Below, piece after piece: positions 9,232 through 17,677 of a stretch of 64,000 bases of DNA. How positions within the stretch are numbered: the first letter of the stretch is position 1; the number at the start of each line of letters is the position of its first letter. The stretch is from Gaiellasilicea sp037720595 (GTDB lineage: Bacteria; Actinomycetota; Thermoleophilia; Gaiellales; Gaiellaceae), in assembly GCA_037720595.1 (NCBI GenBank), contig JBBJLW010000014.1, positions 1-64,000 on the forward strand, written 5' to 3'. The notes under the pieces are model-generated. The model searched no databases, was not told the DNA's origin, and saw only the letters and a program-made list of their open reading frames with translations. The position numbers and the translations under genes are program-made.

Positions 9232-9268
9232 CGACCCCGGGACTCGCGCTGTGCGAGTCCCGGGGTCG
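9232..9268 (-). terminator. Strong perfect hairpin, probable terminator
   Basis: A 16-bp perfect stem (CGACCCCGGGACTCGC and its complement) with a 5-nt loop GCTGT. No U-run is obvious on either side. It lies 19 nt downstream, on the minus strand, of a short open frame ending at 9287, and about 290 bp from any other gene end. The short frame may therefore be the tail of a real or formerly real gene. Confidence 0.6.
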
Positions 9269-9286
9269 CGATTTAGCAGCGGGTGG

Positions 9287-9376
9287 TTACTTGCAGGGCT
9301 TGTGGAACTGGATGTTCCCGCCTGCCAGAGCGCTCAAGGGGTGACTGATCACGGAGGTGAGCGCGATCTGGTCCAC
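9287..9376 (-). CDS. Short ORF or gene tail upstream of a terminator hairpin
   Basis: A 29-codon frame from GTG 9376 to TAA 9287, ending in SALAGGNIQFHKPCK. The frame is closed upstream by a TAG. No family recognised. Its position directly before the hairpin at 9232-9268 is the main support for it being genuine. It may be a micro-protein, or the 3' end of a gene whose front was deleted. The stretch 9377-9528 holds nothing else. Confidence 0.3.
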   Translation of the reverse strand: MDQIALTSVISHPLSALAGGNIQFHKPCK

Positions 9377-9528
9377 CCCCCGGTCAACCCGGGTCTAGGA
9401 TTGGCCGATCGCGGCGCCGTACCGGCACACATCTCCGGTCCGACCGGGATCGACTTCATCGATGCAAGAGCGCGTTCACGGCGGGTTCAGGCCCACTGGC
9501 GGAGACCCAGGCGGCCCACAGCGCGCGC

Positions 9529-12018
9529 TCACTCCAGGGATTGGAGGGCGAGCGCGACGGCCTCATCGGCTGTGAGCGCCTGGCCTTGCTTCCATGCGTC
9601 GGTAAAGGCGGCTTCGTCGAGTTGCGTTCGGATTGTCGCGAGCGTCTCTTCGTTCATCCTGGCGACCCAGGCCTCGCCGCCGCCGATCTCCTCGCGCAGC
9701 GCCTCGAAGCAGGAGATTAGCCGGACAGCCGTCTCCACTCTTCCCGCGGCGGTGATGGCACTGGCGACGCTGCACAGGCCGGTTGCGATCTCGAACGGGT
9801 TGCCGAGGTCGCGCTTGATGCGGAGGCTCTCTTTCAGCAGCGGGAGCGCGTCCTGAACCCGGCCTTCGCTGACAGCGAGCCACGCCATCGAACCCAGCAA
9901 CGCCGCCTCAAGGGACTTGCTGCCCAGCGCACGTGCCCGGCGGAGGTTGTCCTCATTCAGTGCTCGGGCGCGATCCAGGTCGCCGGACTCTGCGTAGGTC
10001 CACGCAAGGGTGCGGGTCGTCCACAGGACGTAGTTCTCGTCGCCGAGGTCGCGGAAGAGTCGGACGCTCTCTTCTAGGAGTTGCTGCGCCCGTGCCCAAT
10101 TGCCTTCCTCGCCGAGCGCGTAGCCGAGTTGCTGTAAGGACTCGGCCGCACCCCGCGGATCCCCGAGTCTGCGATGGAGCGCGAGCGCCTCCTCGGCCCG
10201 AAGTCTCATTGTCGCAGGATCTCCACTGACGGCCGCCAACTCGGCCGCCCCGTTGAGAGCTTTGGCGCGAGCCGCCGTCGGACCCTTGTCGGCGCGGAGG
10301 GTGCTTTCGAGACGACGCGTTCCCTCCACGACGCCCCTGCTGGCCCAGAAATCCGAGAGTGCTCCCGCCAGCCGCAAGGCATGCTCCGTCTCACCTGAAG
10401 CCTCGAGCCGGTCGAGGGCGGCGCGGAGGTTGTCGTGCTCGCGCTCCAGCTGGTCGAGCCATTCCCTGCCGCCCCGGAGTACTTCGTCCTCCACGTGCGG
10501 CTCCGCCTCCTCGGCGAGTGCCAGGAAGTGGTCCGCGAGGCGGCGACGCAGCTCCTCCGCCTCGCCCGACTCCTCGAGCCGCTCGGCTGCGTACTCGCGG
10601 ATCGTCTCCAGCATCCAGAAGCGCTCGTCTGTCTGGCGAAGGAGGCTCTTGTCGACGAGTGACTGGAGGGTGTCGAGATCGGCGTCGGTGACCTCCTCGG
10701 CAGCCTCGAGCGTGCAGCCGCCTCTGAAGACGGCGAGCTGGGCGAAGAGGCGCTGCTCCTCAGGCGTCAGCAGCTCGTAGCTCCATTCGATCGTCGCCCG
10801 GAGGGTGCGCTGGCGCTCGGGCAGGTCTCTGGCGCCGCCGGTCAGAAGCGGCAGGCGCTGCTCGAGCCGCGCGAGGATCTGCCCGGAAGAGAGCGCCTTC
10901 ACGCGCGCCGCCGCCAGCTCGAGCGCGAGCGGCAGGTCGTCCAGTCGCCGGCAGATCTCGAGGACGGCGCCGTCGTCGTCGAACTCGGGCTTCACGGCCC
11001 GTGCTCTTGCCAGGAAGAAGCTGACGCCCTCCGCCGGCACGAGGGGCGGAACCGCGTACTCCTGCTCGCCCGTCACGTGGAGAGGCTCCCGGCTGGTCAC
11101 GAGCAGATCGAGGCCCGGGCAGGAAGCGAGCAGCGCGGCCAGCTCCCCTGCCGCCTCGACGACCTGCTCGAAATTGTCGAAGAAGAGCAGCATCGACCGA
11201 TCGCCGATGTGCTCGGCCAGACCATCCTTGGCGCCAAGCGCCAGGCCCGCCGACGCCAGCACCAGCTCAGGATCGCGAAGCGGGGCCAGCGGCACCCACC
11301 AGACACCCTGCGCGTAGCCGTCTGCGAGCCCGCCCGCCGCCTGCAGCCCGAGCCGCGTCTTCCCCGTGCCGCCGGCCCCGGTCAGCGTCAGCAAGCGGAC
11401 GTCGTCATGCGAAAGCAGCCCGAGCACCTCCGTCAGCTCCCGCACGCGCCCCAGAAATGGGGTGGACGGGATCGGCAGGTTCGTCCGGTGCAGGCTCTGG
11501 AGTGGCGGGAACACGTCGTCTCCGAGCTGGTAGATCCGCTCGGGCGCAGACAGATCCTTCAGCCGGTGCTCACCGAGGTCGCGCAGCCCGTCCGCGCCCA
11601 GGAGGGTAGCCGTGGCGGCCGAGACCAGCACCTGTCCGCCGTGGCCGCAGGCGGCGATCCGGGCCGCCCGGTTCACGTCGACTCCGACGTAACCCTCCTC
11701 GGCCACGTGCGGCGTGCCGGTATGGATGCCCATCCGCACCCGGATCCGGCCCGGGGCGAGTCCTGACCGCGCCTCGGTGGCGGCGCTCAGCGCACCCGGC
11801 GCCGTCGGAAAGGCGACGAAGAAGGCATCGCCCTGCGTGTCGACCTCGACCCCGCCGTAGGCACCGAACGCCTCGCGCAGGACGCGGCGGTGCTCCGCCA
11901 GCGCCCGCGCGTACCCATCCGCGCCCAGCTGGTGCAAGAGCCTGGTGGAGCCCTCCACATCCGTGAACAGGAAGGTGACGGTGCCTGCTGGAAGCTCCGG
12001 CCGCATCGCTACCCACAT
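9529..12018 (-). CDS. Class III nucleotidyl cyclase - NB-ARC ATPase - TPR regulator
   Basis: 829-aa multidomain signalling protein. Residues about 13-170 are a class III cyclase catalytic domain with metal-binding Asp in FTDVEGST, a second Asp in TQGDAFFVAF and the transition-state Asn/Arg pair in VNRAARIA. Residues about 190-480 are a STAND/NB-ARC-type ATPase with Walker A GAGGTGKTRL and Walker B LLFFDNFEQV. The C-terminal half (about 490-829) is a string of TPR-like helical pairs. No DNA-binding domain is present, so output is probably cAMP or cGMP, gated by nucleotide and TPR ligand binding. Two in-frame ATGs (12018, 12006). Alone between tRNA-half repeats B and C. Confidence 0.88.
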   Translation of the reverse strand: MWVAMRPELPAGTVTFLFTDVEGSTRLLHQLGADGYARALAEHRRVLREAFGAYGGVEVDTQGDAFFVAFPTAPGALSAATEARSGLAPGRIRVRMGIHTGTPHVAEEGYVGVDVNRAARIAACGHGGQVLVSAATATLLGADGLRDLGEHRLKDLSAPERIYQLGDDVFPPLQSLHRTNLPIPSTPFLGRVRELTEVLGLLSHDDVRLLTLTGAGGTGKTRLGLQAAGGLADGYAQGVWWVPLAPLRDPELVLASAGLALGAKDGLAEHIGDRSMLLFFDNFEQVVEAAGELAALLASCPGLDLLVTSREPLHVTGEQEYAVPPLVPAEGVSFFLARARAVKPEFDDDGAVLEICRRLDDLPLALELAAARVKALSSGQILARLEQRLPLLTGGARDLPERQRTLRATIEWSYELLTPEEQRLFAQLAVFRGGCTLEAAEEVTDADLDTLQSLVDKSLLRQTDERFWMLETIREYAAERLEESGEAEELRRRLADHFLALAEEAEPHVEDEVLRGGREWLDQLEREHDNLRAALDRLEASGETEHALRLAGALSDFWASRGVVEGTRRLESTLRADKGPTAARAKALNGAAELAAVSGDPATMRLRAEEALALHRRLGDPRGAAESLQQLGYALGEEGNWARAQQLLEESVRLFRDLGDENYVLWTTRTLAWTYAESGDLDRARALNEDNLRRARALGSKSLEAALLGSMAWLAVSEGRVQDALPLLKESLRIKRDLGNPFEIATGLCSVASAITAAGRVETAVRLISCFEALREEIGGGEAWVARMNEETLATIRTQLDEAAFTDAWKQGQALTADEAVALALQSLE

Positions 12019-12249
12019 GATGCGGCGGCGGGCGGCATTCGTCCATTCGCGTCACTAGACACGAGTGCGAGAGGTACGCGAGGCTTCGCCTGGCGACTAC
12101 CCGGTGTGGGGCCGCAAATAGCGCTCCCTACGCACCCGGCTCGGCGTCGCCAACCGCGTCGACCTGGCATGCCGTCGCGCAGGCCGATCGCGCAGAGAGC
12201 CTGCGTCTCGCTGACCGTTCTCCTTCTGCCGGAGTCTGGTTTAAAGACA

Positions 12250-12454
12250 GACAACAGTTCGCGGGTACGAGACGGGTACATCAGCTCGGACATGCGCGGG
12301 TACGCGCGGGTACGCGCGGGCACGACTCACACGTCGCGAAGGCGTGATTTGCAGGAGAAACGTGGTCGCGAGTGCCCGGCCGTGCCCGCCAATACCGCCT
12401 CTGAACCTCCATGGTAAGGAGGGGGTCTGCGGTTCGAGTCCGCAAGAGGGCTTA
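12250..12454 (+). repeat. Repeat copy C: GGGTAC arm + complete tRNA-Thr(GGU) 3' half
   Basis: Best-preserved copy. Arm: GCGGGTACGAGACGGGTACA, then GCGCGGGTAC twice and GCGCGGGCAC; conserved block GATTTGCAGGAGAAACGTGG. The tRNA part at 12406-12454 has a perfect 5-bp anticodon stem CCTCC/GGAGG around ATGGTAA (anticodon GGT), variable loop GGGTC, T stem TGCGG/CCGCA with loop TTCGAGT, acceptor strand AGAGGGC and TTA. Compared with copies A and B the outer T-stem pair positions changed on both sides (GA..TC to TG..CA), keeping pairing. Bases 12019-12249 show no gene. Confidence 0.8.
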
Positions 12455-12590
12455 AGTACCGAGGAGACCCCTTCTGTCGCCCTCGCACGTCGGTGCGACC
12501 GGCCCGACCCCTGATCGGTAGGAGGCTGCGGTCGCCGCCGTGGTAGGGCAGAATACGGGCCGCACTGATGTCGCCATCAGAGGGGGAGAT

Positions 12591-14039
12591 ATGAACAGGC
12601 TGGCTACTCTCATTGCGGGGGTATTCGTCGTCGCAGGCCTGGTTGTCGCGGTGGGCGCGGCTGCGTCCAAGGATGAGGTGCTGAAGGACTCGCAGCACTT
12701 TCTCGAGCAGTCGCAGAAGACTTTCCAGGGCGGAGCCAGGGCCGGCTCGGCGCTCAACATCGAGGTCGTCGGCCACACCGATCTAGGCGGCAGGGGCTTC
12801 AACGCCGACGTCTGGTACCACGACGGCTACGCCTACGTCGGGCAGTGGGGGTTCGCTGACTGGGCGACCGGCAACAACCGCTTCTGCCCGAGCGGCGATC
12901 GGCGCGGTGTCGCCGTCGTCGACGTGACCCCACCCGAGACGCCGATGCAGGTGGCGACGCTGCTGAACCCGGAGGGCACGTCGGCCGAGGACGTCGTCGT
13001 CTATACGGCTGAGGGCGGCCCGCTCGACGGTCACGACATCGCCGTGGCCGCAATTCAATGGTGCGGTGGCTCGCGCTATGCCGAGGAGGCTGTCGGAGGG
13101 CTGATGCTCTGGGACGTCACCGACGCGTCGAACCCGGTGCAACTCGGCTTCCTGGATACCGAATGCTGCACCCGCGGCGTCCATGAATTCGAGATCGAGC
13201 GGCACGTGAATGGCCACACGTACGCCTACGCGACCGTGCCGACGAGCCGGTACCCAGACGGCGAGACCGGAAGCGGCTACCGTGACGAGAACGGCGAGGG
13301 CGACTTCCGTCTGATCGACATCACCGACCCGCGGAGCCCCCTGCAAGTGTCGAGCTGGGGCATCCAGGACATCGACGGGCCCTTCACCGCAGGCCAAGGG
13401 TGCGACGCGGACACCAACTACGGTCACGGAGCCGAGCCATCTGAGGATGGGACGCTCGTGTTCCTGTCCTACTGGGACAGCGGCTTCATCCGGCTAGATG
13501 TCTCGGATCCTTCAAACCCGGTCTTCACCGGCCGGACGCAATACGCCAGCGACGAGGACGGGGATGCGCACTCGTCACAGTACGACGAGGCGCGGCAGCT
13601 GCTGATCACGGCCGACGAAGACTTCTGCAAAACGTCGGGCGCCGGGACCGAAAAGAGCTTCGGGTACATGAGGATCTACGACTACTCGAACCCCGCCGCC
13701 CCAGTGCAGATCGGCGAATATCGGACGCCGAACTCGCTCGGCCCGAGCGACCAAGGAGCAGGTGACTATGTCATCCACAACAACTACCTGGTCGGCACCG
13801 ATGTGTACGCCTCCTGGTACTCGGACGGCGTCCGCGTCATCGACACAAGCGACCCAACTCACCCGGTAGAGGTCGCGTACTTCGTGCCACCGGCGACGCA
13901 GAATCCCGTGAAGCCATCCCAGCGCGGTGTACTGACGAACACAGCTCAAGTCTGGGGTGTCGTCGTAGACGAGACCACTGGGCTCATCTACGCAAGCGAC
14001 ATGAACTCCGGCCTCTGGATCTTGCGCCGAACTGGATAA
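12591..14039 (+). CDS. Secreted LVIVD-repeat beta-propeller protein
   Basis: 482 aa. ATG 12591 follows AGGGGGAG, so the 17 codons upstream in the same open frame are probably not translated. An N-terminal hydrophobic segment (about 5-28, LIAGVFVVAGLVVAVG) is a signal peptide or anchor. The rest contains repeated VVDVTPP, MLWDVTDASNP, LIDITDPRSP, RLDVSDPSNP and VIDTSDPTHP motifs typical of LVIVD propeller blades in extracytoplasmic proteins. Paired cysteines (ECCTRG) suggest an exported fold. Molecular function unknown for the family. Followed by a bidirectional terminator. Confidence 0.85.
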   Translation: MNRLATLIAGVFVVAGLVVAVGAAASKDEVLKDSQHFLEQSQKTFQGGARAGSALNIEVVGHTDLGGRGFNADVWYHDGYAYVGQWGFADWATGNNRFCPSGDRRGVAVVDVTPPETPMQVATLLNPEGTSAEDVVVYTAEGGPLDGHDIAVAAIQWCGGSRYAEEAVGGLMLWDVTDASNPVQLGFLDTECCTRGVHEFEIERHVNGHTYAYATVPTSRYPDGETGSGYRDENGEGDFRLIDITDPRSPLQVSSWGIQDIDGPFTAGQGCDADTNYGHGAEPSEDGTLVFLSYWDSGFIRLDVSDPSNPVFTGRTQYASDEDGDAHSSQYDEARQLLITADEDFCKTSGAGTEKSFGYMRIYDYSNPAAPVQIGEYRTPNSLGPSDQGAGDYVIHNNYLVGTDVYASWYSDGVRVIDTSDPTHPVEVAYFVPPATQNPVKPSQRGVLTNTAQVWGVVVDETTGLIYASDMNSGLWILRRTG

Positions 14040-14057
14040 GCGCTCGGTTGGGCGCAA

Positions 14058-14087
14058 CGCGAGGGCCGACGATGCTCGGCCCTCGCG
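14058..14087. terminator. Bidirectional terminator hairpin
   Basis: Perfect 12-bp stem CGCGAGGGCCGA / TCGGCCCTCGCG with a 6-nt loop, lying between the convergent LVIVD gene (stop 14039) and the nucleotidyltransferase gene (stop 14132). Confidence 0.8.
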
Positions 14088-14131
14088 CATTGCCTTGCAG
14101 CTACGGCCTCGGCACTATGCTTCCCCGACCG

Positions 14132-14917
14132 CTACCAGCCCCACGCGCGCCGGTAGGCGGCCACCAGGAAACCGTCGACCTCGGCGTGGTCTGGCTCGGC
14201 CGGCAGCGGCGACTGCTCGAGTGCCCCGCTGAGCCGCTGCTCGACCAGCTCGATCTCCGCGACCGTCTCGTCGAACGTCCGCTGGCCGGTGCGGATCGCC
14301 ATCACGCTCGAGCGCTCCGGCTCGGGCATGGGAAGCGTCAGGTGTCCCGTCTCCAGGAGCTCGATGCCCTGGTAGCCGAGCCTGGCGGCGTGCATCGCGT
14401 ACTTCGTGTCGAAGCCGTGCGCCTCGACGAGCTCTGGGCGGTTGACGCGTTTCTGCCCGCGCGTTCCAAGCAGGCGCTCCTTCTGGCCGTGGAGGTAGCC
14501 GAGGTAGCCGCGGCCGGCCCGGCGCGAGAGCAACGCGGGCCGTAGGTCGCGCAGCTCCTCGCCGAGTGCGGTCTCGACCTGCACGAGCTCCTCGGGAACG
14601 AAGAGGAGCAACAGGATCGTCGGGTGACCCTTGAGCGCGAGCCGGACGTACTTGCGCAGGCTGTAGGCGACCAGGTCGAGGTCGCCCGGCCCCGAGCGTG
14701 CCCCTTCCGGCTGCGTTCGCTCGACGTAATGCTCGAACCCGTAGAGGCCGCCGCGGATCCCGCGAGCACGGGCAAGCCCGAGCAGGTACTCGGGCGGCTC
14801 GACATAGACGGCCATCTCGTCGCGATCGTCCTGGCCGCCGTGGTGGAGTCCATGCACGGTCGAGCCGACGGTCGCGCGGAGGATCGTGTTGCGCTCGACG
14901 ATCTCACCAGAATCCAT
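14132..14917 (-). CDS. YcgL/COG3541-type predicted nucleotidyltransferase
   Basis: 261 aa. The N-terminus has the polymerase-beta-like core: GSTVHGL followed by DDRDEMAVYV, which fits the GS-x(n)-DxD arrangement of nucleotidyltransferases, then the YLLGL segment typical of COG3541. The rest is helical with conserved basic residues (GTRGQKRVNRPEL, HAARLGYQGIELL). Physiological substrate unknown. Some relatives are encoded by phages or near toxin-antitoxin and RNA-repair genes, but no partner is next to it here. Divergent from the oxidoreductase at 15053. Confidence 0.75.
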   Translation of the reverse strand: MDSGEIVERNTILRATVGSTVHGLHHGGQDDRDEMAVYVEPPEYLLGLARARGIRGGLYGFEHYVERTQPEGARSGPGDLDLVAYSLRKYVRLALKGHPTILLLLFVPEELVQVETALGEELRDLRPALLSRRAGRGYLGYLHGQKERLLGTRGQKRVNRPELVEAHGFDTKYAMHAARLGYQGIELLETGHLTLPMPEPERSSVMAIRTGQRTFDETVAEIELVEQRLSGALEQSPLPAEPDHAEVDGFLVAAYRRAWGW

Positions 14918-15052
14918 CTCACCACCTTTCGTGTTGGCCGCCTGTCACGTCGATTCTGGTGCCGCAGGCCGTGAAGCAGGCGGGTGGCTCTTCCCCTCAG
15001 CATGAGATCTCTGCGCTGCGGCGCTCTTCCCACCGGGTTAGGCTCGCCGAGG

Positions 15053-16186
15053 ATGACACGGATCGGGGCGGCGGTCGTGGGTACGGGATTCATCGGCGTC
15101 GTGCACGTCGAGGCGCTGCGCCGGCTCGGGGTGGAGGTGACCGGCGTCGTCGGCTCTTCGCCGGCCCGGGCACGCGAGAAGCCGGGGCTGCCGGAGCCGT
15201 ACGAGAGCTTCGAGGCGATGCTCGAGGACGACCGCGTGCGCGTCGTGCACCTGACGACGCCCAACCGGCTCCACTATCCGGAGGCCAGGGCGGTCCTGGC
15301 GGCCGGCAAGCACGTCGTCTGCGAGAAGCCGCTCGCGCTCACGTCGCAGGAATCTGCAGAGCTGCTGCGTCTCGCCGAGGCAAGCGGACTCGTCCACTGC
15401 ACCAACTACAACATCCGGTTCTACGCCCTCTGCCGCGAAGCACGGGCGCGCGTTCGCCGCGGCGAGCTCGGCGCCGTTCACGGCGTCCACGGCGTCTACA
15501 TCCAGGACTGGTTGCTGAAGCCAACCGACTGGAACTGGCGTCTCGATCCGGAGCAGGGCGGGCTGCTGCGCGCCGTGGCCGACATCGGCACGCACTGGCT
15601 CGACCTGACGGGGTTCGTCACGGGAACGCGCGTCGCGTCGGTCTTCGCCGACCTGCACACGGTGCACGAGACCCGGCAGGTGCCGATCGGCCCGGTCGAA
15701 ACGTTCGCCGGCGACCAGGACGACATCGAGCGTGAGGAACGGCGGATCGAGTCCGAGGACATGGCGCACGTCCTTCTCCGCTACGAGGACGGCTCACGCG
15801 GCAACGTCGCGATCTCACAGCTGAGCGCCGGTCGCAAGAACTGCCTCACCTTCGAGATCGACGGAGCGGAGGGAGCGATGGCGTGGTCGTCAGAGCGGTC
15901 TGAGGAGCTCTGGCTCGGCCACCGCGACCGCGCGAACGAGGTGCTGCTTCGAGACCCGTCGTTGTTCGAGTCTGACGCCGCGACCGACTACCCCGGCGGC
16001 CATGCCGAGGGATTCCCGGACACCTTCAAGCAGCTCTACAGGGCGGTTTATGCCGCCATCGCGGAGGGACGCATGCCTGCCTCACCGGACTTTCCGACCT
16101 TCGCCGACGGGCACGAGGCAATCCTCCTCGGCGAGGCGATCCAGCGCTCCGCGCGCGAGGAGCGCTGGATCGAGGTGGCGCGGTGA
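15053..16186 (+). CDS. Gfo/Idh/MocA family NAD(P)-dependent sugar oxidoreductase
   Basis: 377 aa. Rossmann motif VVGTGFIGVVH at the start; the EKP motif (VVCEKPLAL) with the Lys that binds cofactor and substrate near 95; IGTHWLDL provides the conserved His of the C-terminal domain. ATG 15053 places the Rossmann fold at the N-terminus, so the longer upstream frame from 14984 is unlikely. Its stop overlaps (GTGA) the GTG of a sugar-phosphate isomerase-like gene that is truncated after 20 codons, so this was once a two-gene sugar-oxidation operon. Substrate unknown. Confidence 0.85.
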   Translation: MTRIGAAVVGTGFIGVVHVEALRRLGVEVTGVVGSSPARAREKPGLPEPYESFEAMLEDDRVRVVHLTTPNRLHYPEARAVLAAGKHVVCEKPLALTSQESAELLRLAEASGLVHCTNYNIRFYALCREARARVRRGELGAVHGVHGVYIQDWLLKPTDWNWRLDPEQGGLLRAVADIGTHWLDLTGFVTGTRVASVFADLHTVHETRQVPIGPVETFAGDQDDIEREERRIESEDMAHVLLRYEDGSRGNVAISQLSAGRKNCLTFEIDGAEGAMAWSSERSEELWLGHRDRANEVLLRDPSLFESDAATDYPGGHAEGFPDTFKQLYRAVYAAIAEGRMPASPDFPTFADGHEAILLGEAIQRSAREERWIEVAR

Positions 16187-16245
16187 AGCTCGGCTTCCTG
16201 ACGGCTGCCCACCCAGATCTGCCCTTCGAGCATGTCGCCGCGTAG
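16183..16245 (+). pseudogene. Truncated sugar phosphate isomerase/epimerase (N-terminus only)
   Basis: GTG at 16183 overlaps the oxidoreductase stop and reads MKLGFLTAAHPDLPFEHVAA, then TAG. The opening MKLGFLTA.P..PFE is characteristic of AP-endonuclease-2/xylose-isomerase-like sugar isomerases, which normally run about 280 aa and sit next to Gfo/Idh/MocA genes. Everything after codon 20 is replaced by non-coding sequence leading to the degenerate tRNA-Thr fragment at 16442. Confidence 0.6.
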
Positions 16246-16441
16246 GTGGCAGGAAGTCCGTAGTTGGTCGGCTGCAACGCCTAAAGCGACGCGCCCTCTC
16301 GCAGTCGTCGTCGCGCCCGAAGACGAGCGCTTTCGCCATCGACGAAAAATCGTGCGTCCGCGGTCGAGCCCGCTCCTGATGGTCAGCCACATGCCCCCAG
16401 TCATCGGCAAGCACGGCCGCTGGATTGAATCGCACGCGCCC

Positions 16442-16474
16442 AGGGTCGACGGTTCGAGCCGGTCAGAGGGGTTC
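16442..16474 (+). repeat. Degenerate copy D of the tRNA-Thr T-arm/acceptor end
   Basis: AGGGTC, then GACGGTTCGAGC, CGGTC and AGAGGGGTTCTA match the variable loop, T arm and acceptor end of copies A-C with several substitutions that break the T stem. No convincing GGGTAC arm precedes it; the 16246-16441 stretch shows no gene. The last base touches the stop codon of the epimerase on the other strand. Confidence 0.4.
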
Positions 16475-17439
16475 TAAGACACGGGCGTGGGAGCGTCATA
16501 GCCCTTGGAGCCGACGGATCGCGACAGCTCGCTGCGCGGGTCCTCGCCGGCGCCGAGGCGGGCGAGCGCGTGCGCGAAGTCGTAACGAGGGTTCCATCCG
16601 AGGTCGCTTCGCGCCTTCGCGTTCACGTACACGCGCTCGATGCTCGGAAACATGCGCCAGCCGCGACGTCGGTACTCCGCCTCGCACCCGGGGAAGAGCC
16701 GCTCGACGACCCCCGATGCGTCCGTACGCAAGTCGCCCAGATCCTCGCGCGTGAACGGCGTTGTGGCGCTGATGATGTACCTGCCGAAGCGAAGCTCGGG
16801 CGCCCGCTCGAGGGCCAGGAGGTGCGCAGCCGTCGCGTCCTCGAGGTCGACCCGGCGATAGAGGAACTCGTTCGCCTTGAGGTTGCCGTCGTCGTAGACC
16901 GTCCGCACGTCTTCCCGGTCGTCGCTCTCCGGGAAGAAACGCGAGGTGCGCAGGATGAGACAGGGAAGCCCGTGCTCGTGGTGGACGAGCTCGCAAAGAT
17001 TCTCCGCCGCGATCTTGGTGACGCCGTAGATGTTCCGCGGCACGGGCGCGACGTCCTCCGTGATCCATGCCGCCGGCGCTCCGGGCGGCGGGGTCAGCGC
17101 CCGACCGAAGGCGCTCGTCGTGCTGGTGAACACGAACCTGCCGACGCCGCTCGCCACCGCCTCCTCCAGCAGGTTGAGCGTCCCGGTGACGTTCGTCTCG
17201 ATGAACTGCTGCTTCGTGTGGGTGGCGACATGCGGCTTGTGCAGGGTCGCCGTGTGGAGAATCGCCTCCACATCCTTCAGGCATCGACGCACGAAAGCGC
17301 GATCGGCGATCGACCCGACGATCGTCGTGAACGACGACTCGAGCACGTCGAGTCCGAGCACTTCGTGGCCCTGCTCGCGGAGCACGCGAACCAGCGCCTC
17401 GCCGAGGTGCCCGGAGCTTCCCGTGACGAGGACTAGCAT
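16474..17439 (-). CDS. NAD-dependent epimerase/dehydratase (extended SDR)
   Basis: 321 aa from ATG 17439; the longer upstream frame lacks domain content. GxxGxxG motif TGSSGHLGEAL at the N-terminus, catalytic YxxxK in NIYGVTK near 150 with TSTTSAFG as the Ser strand. HTATLHKPHVATHTK and the C-terminal RFFPESDDRE region are as in sugar-nucleotide epimerase-like SDRs. It probably works on a nucleotide sugar or related carbohydrate, but the substrate cannot be read from sequence. Monocistronic. The 238 bp upstream (17440-17677) holds no recognisable gene. Confidence 0.8.
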   Translation of the reverse strand: MLVLVTGSSGHLGEALVRVLREQGHEVLGLDVLESSFTTIVGSIADRAFVRRCLKDVEAILHTATLHKPHVATHTKQQFIETNVTGTLNLLEEAVASGVGRFVFTSTTSAFGRALTPPPGAPAAWITEDVAPVPRNIYGVTKIAAENLCELVHHEHGLPCLILRTSRFFPESDDREDVRTVYDDGNLKANEFLYRRVDLEDATAAHLLALERAPELRFGRYIISATTPFTREDLGDLRTDASGVVERLFPGCEAEYRRRGWRMFPSIERVYVNAKARSDLGWNPRYDFAHALARLGAGEDPRSELSRSVGSKGYDAPTPVS

Positions 17440-17677
17440 CGCTCGACCGTTTTCTGCTGAAGCAGAGGAGCGCCGATCTCCTGCGCCCGCCAAGCCGCCC
17501 GGAGATCGCGCTCGCATCCTGCTGAGATAGCCCGTGCATGGGCTTCTGTGACTGACGCCTTGCTCATCACTAGACGTTACTCCTCGCCCGACGCGCCGAC
17601 GTTGACCGGCCCGTTGCTGCGGGCTCGACGGAGAGGAGCGCACGGGAGCTGAAGAACGGTCACGCTGAAATCGGCCG

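Noticed and set aside
12327..12776. Minus-strand ORFs containing ADSNRRPPPYHG (also near 2842-3345)
   Set aside because: They are reverse translations of the tRNA-Thr 3' half in copies C and A. Such proteins are recurrent annotation artefacts.
14984..15052. Longer N-terminus for the Gfo/Idh/MocA oxidoreductase
   Set aside because: The Rossmann motif begins immediately after ATG 15053; the upstream 23 codons have no family similarity.
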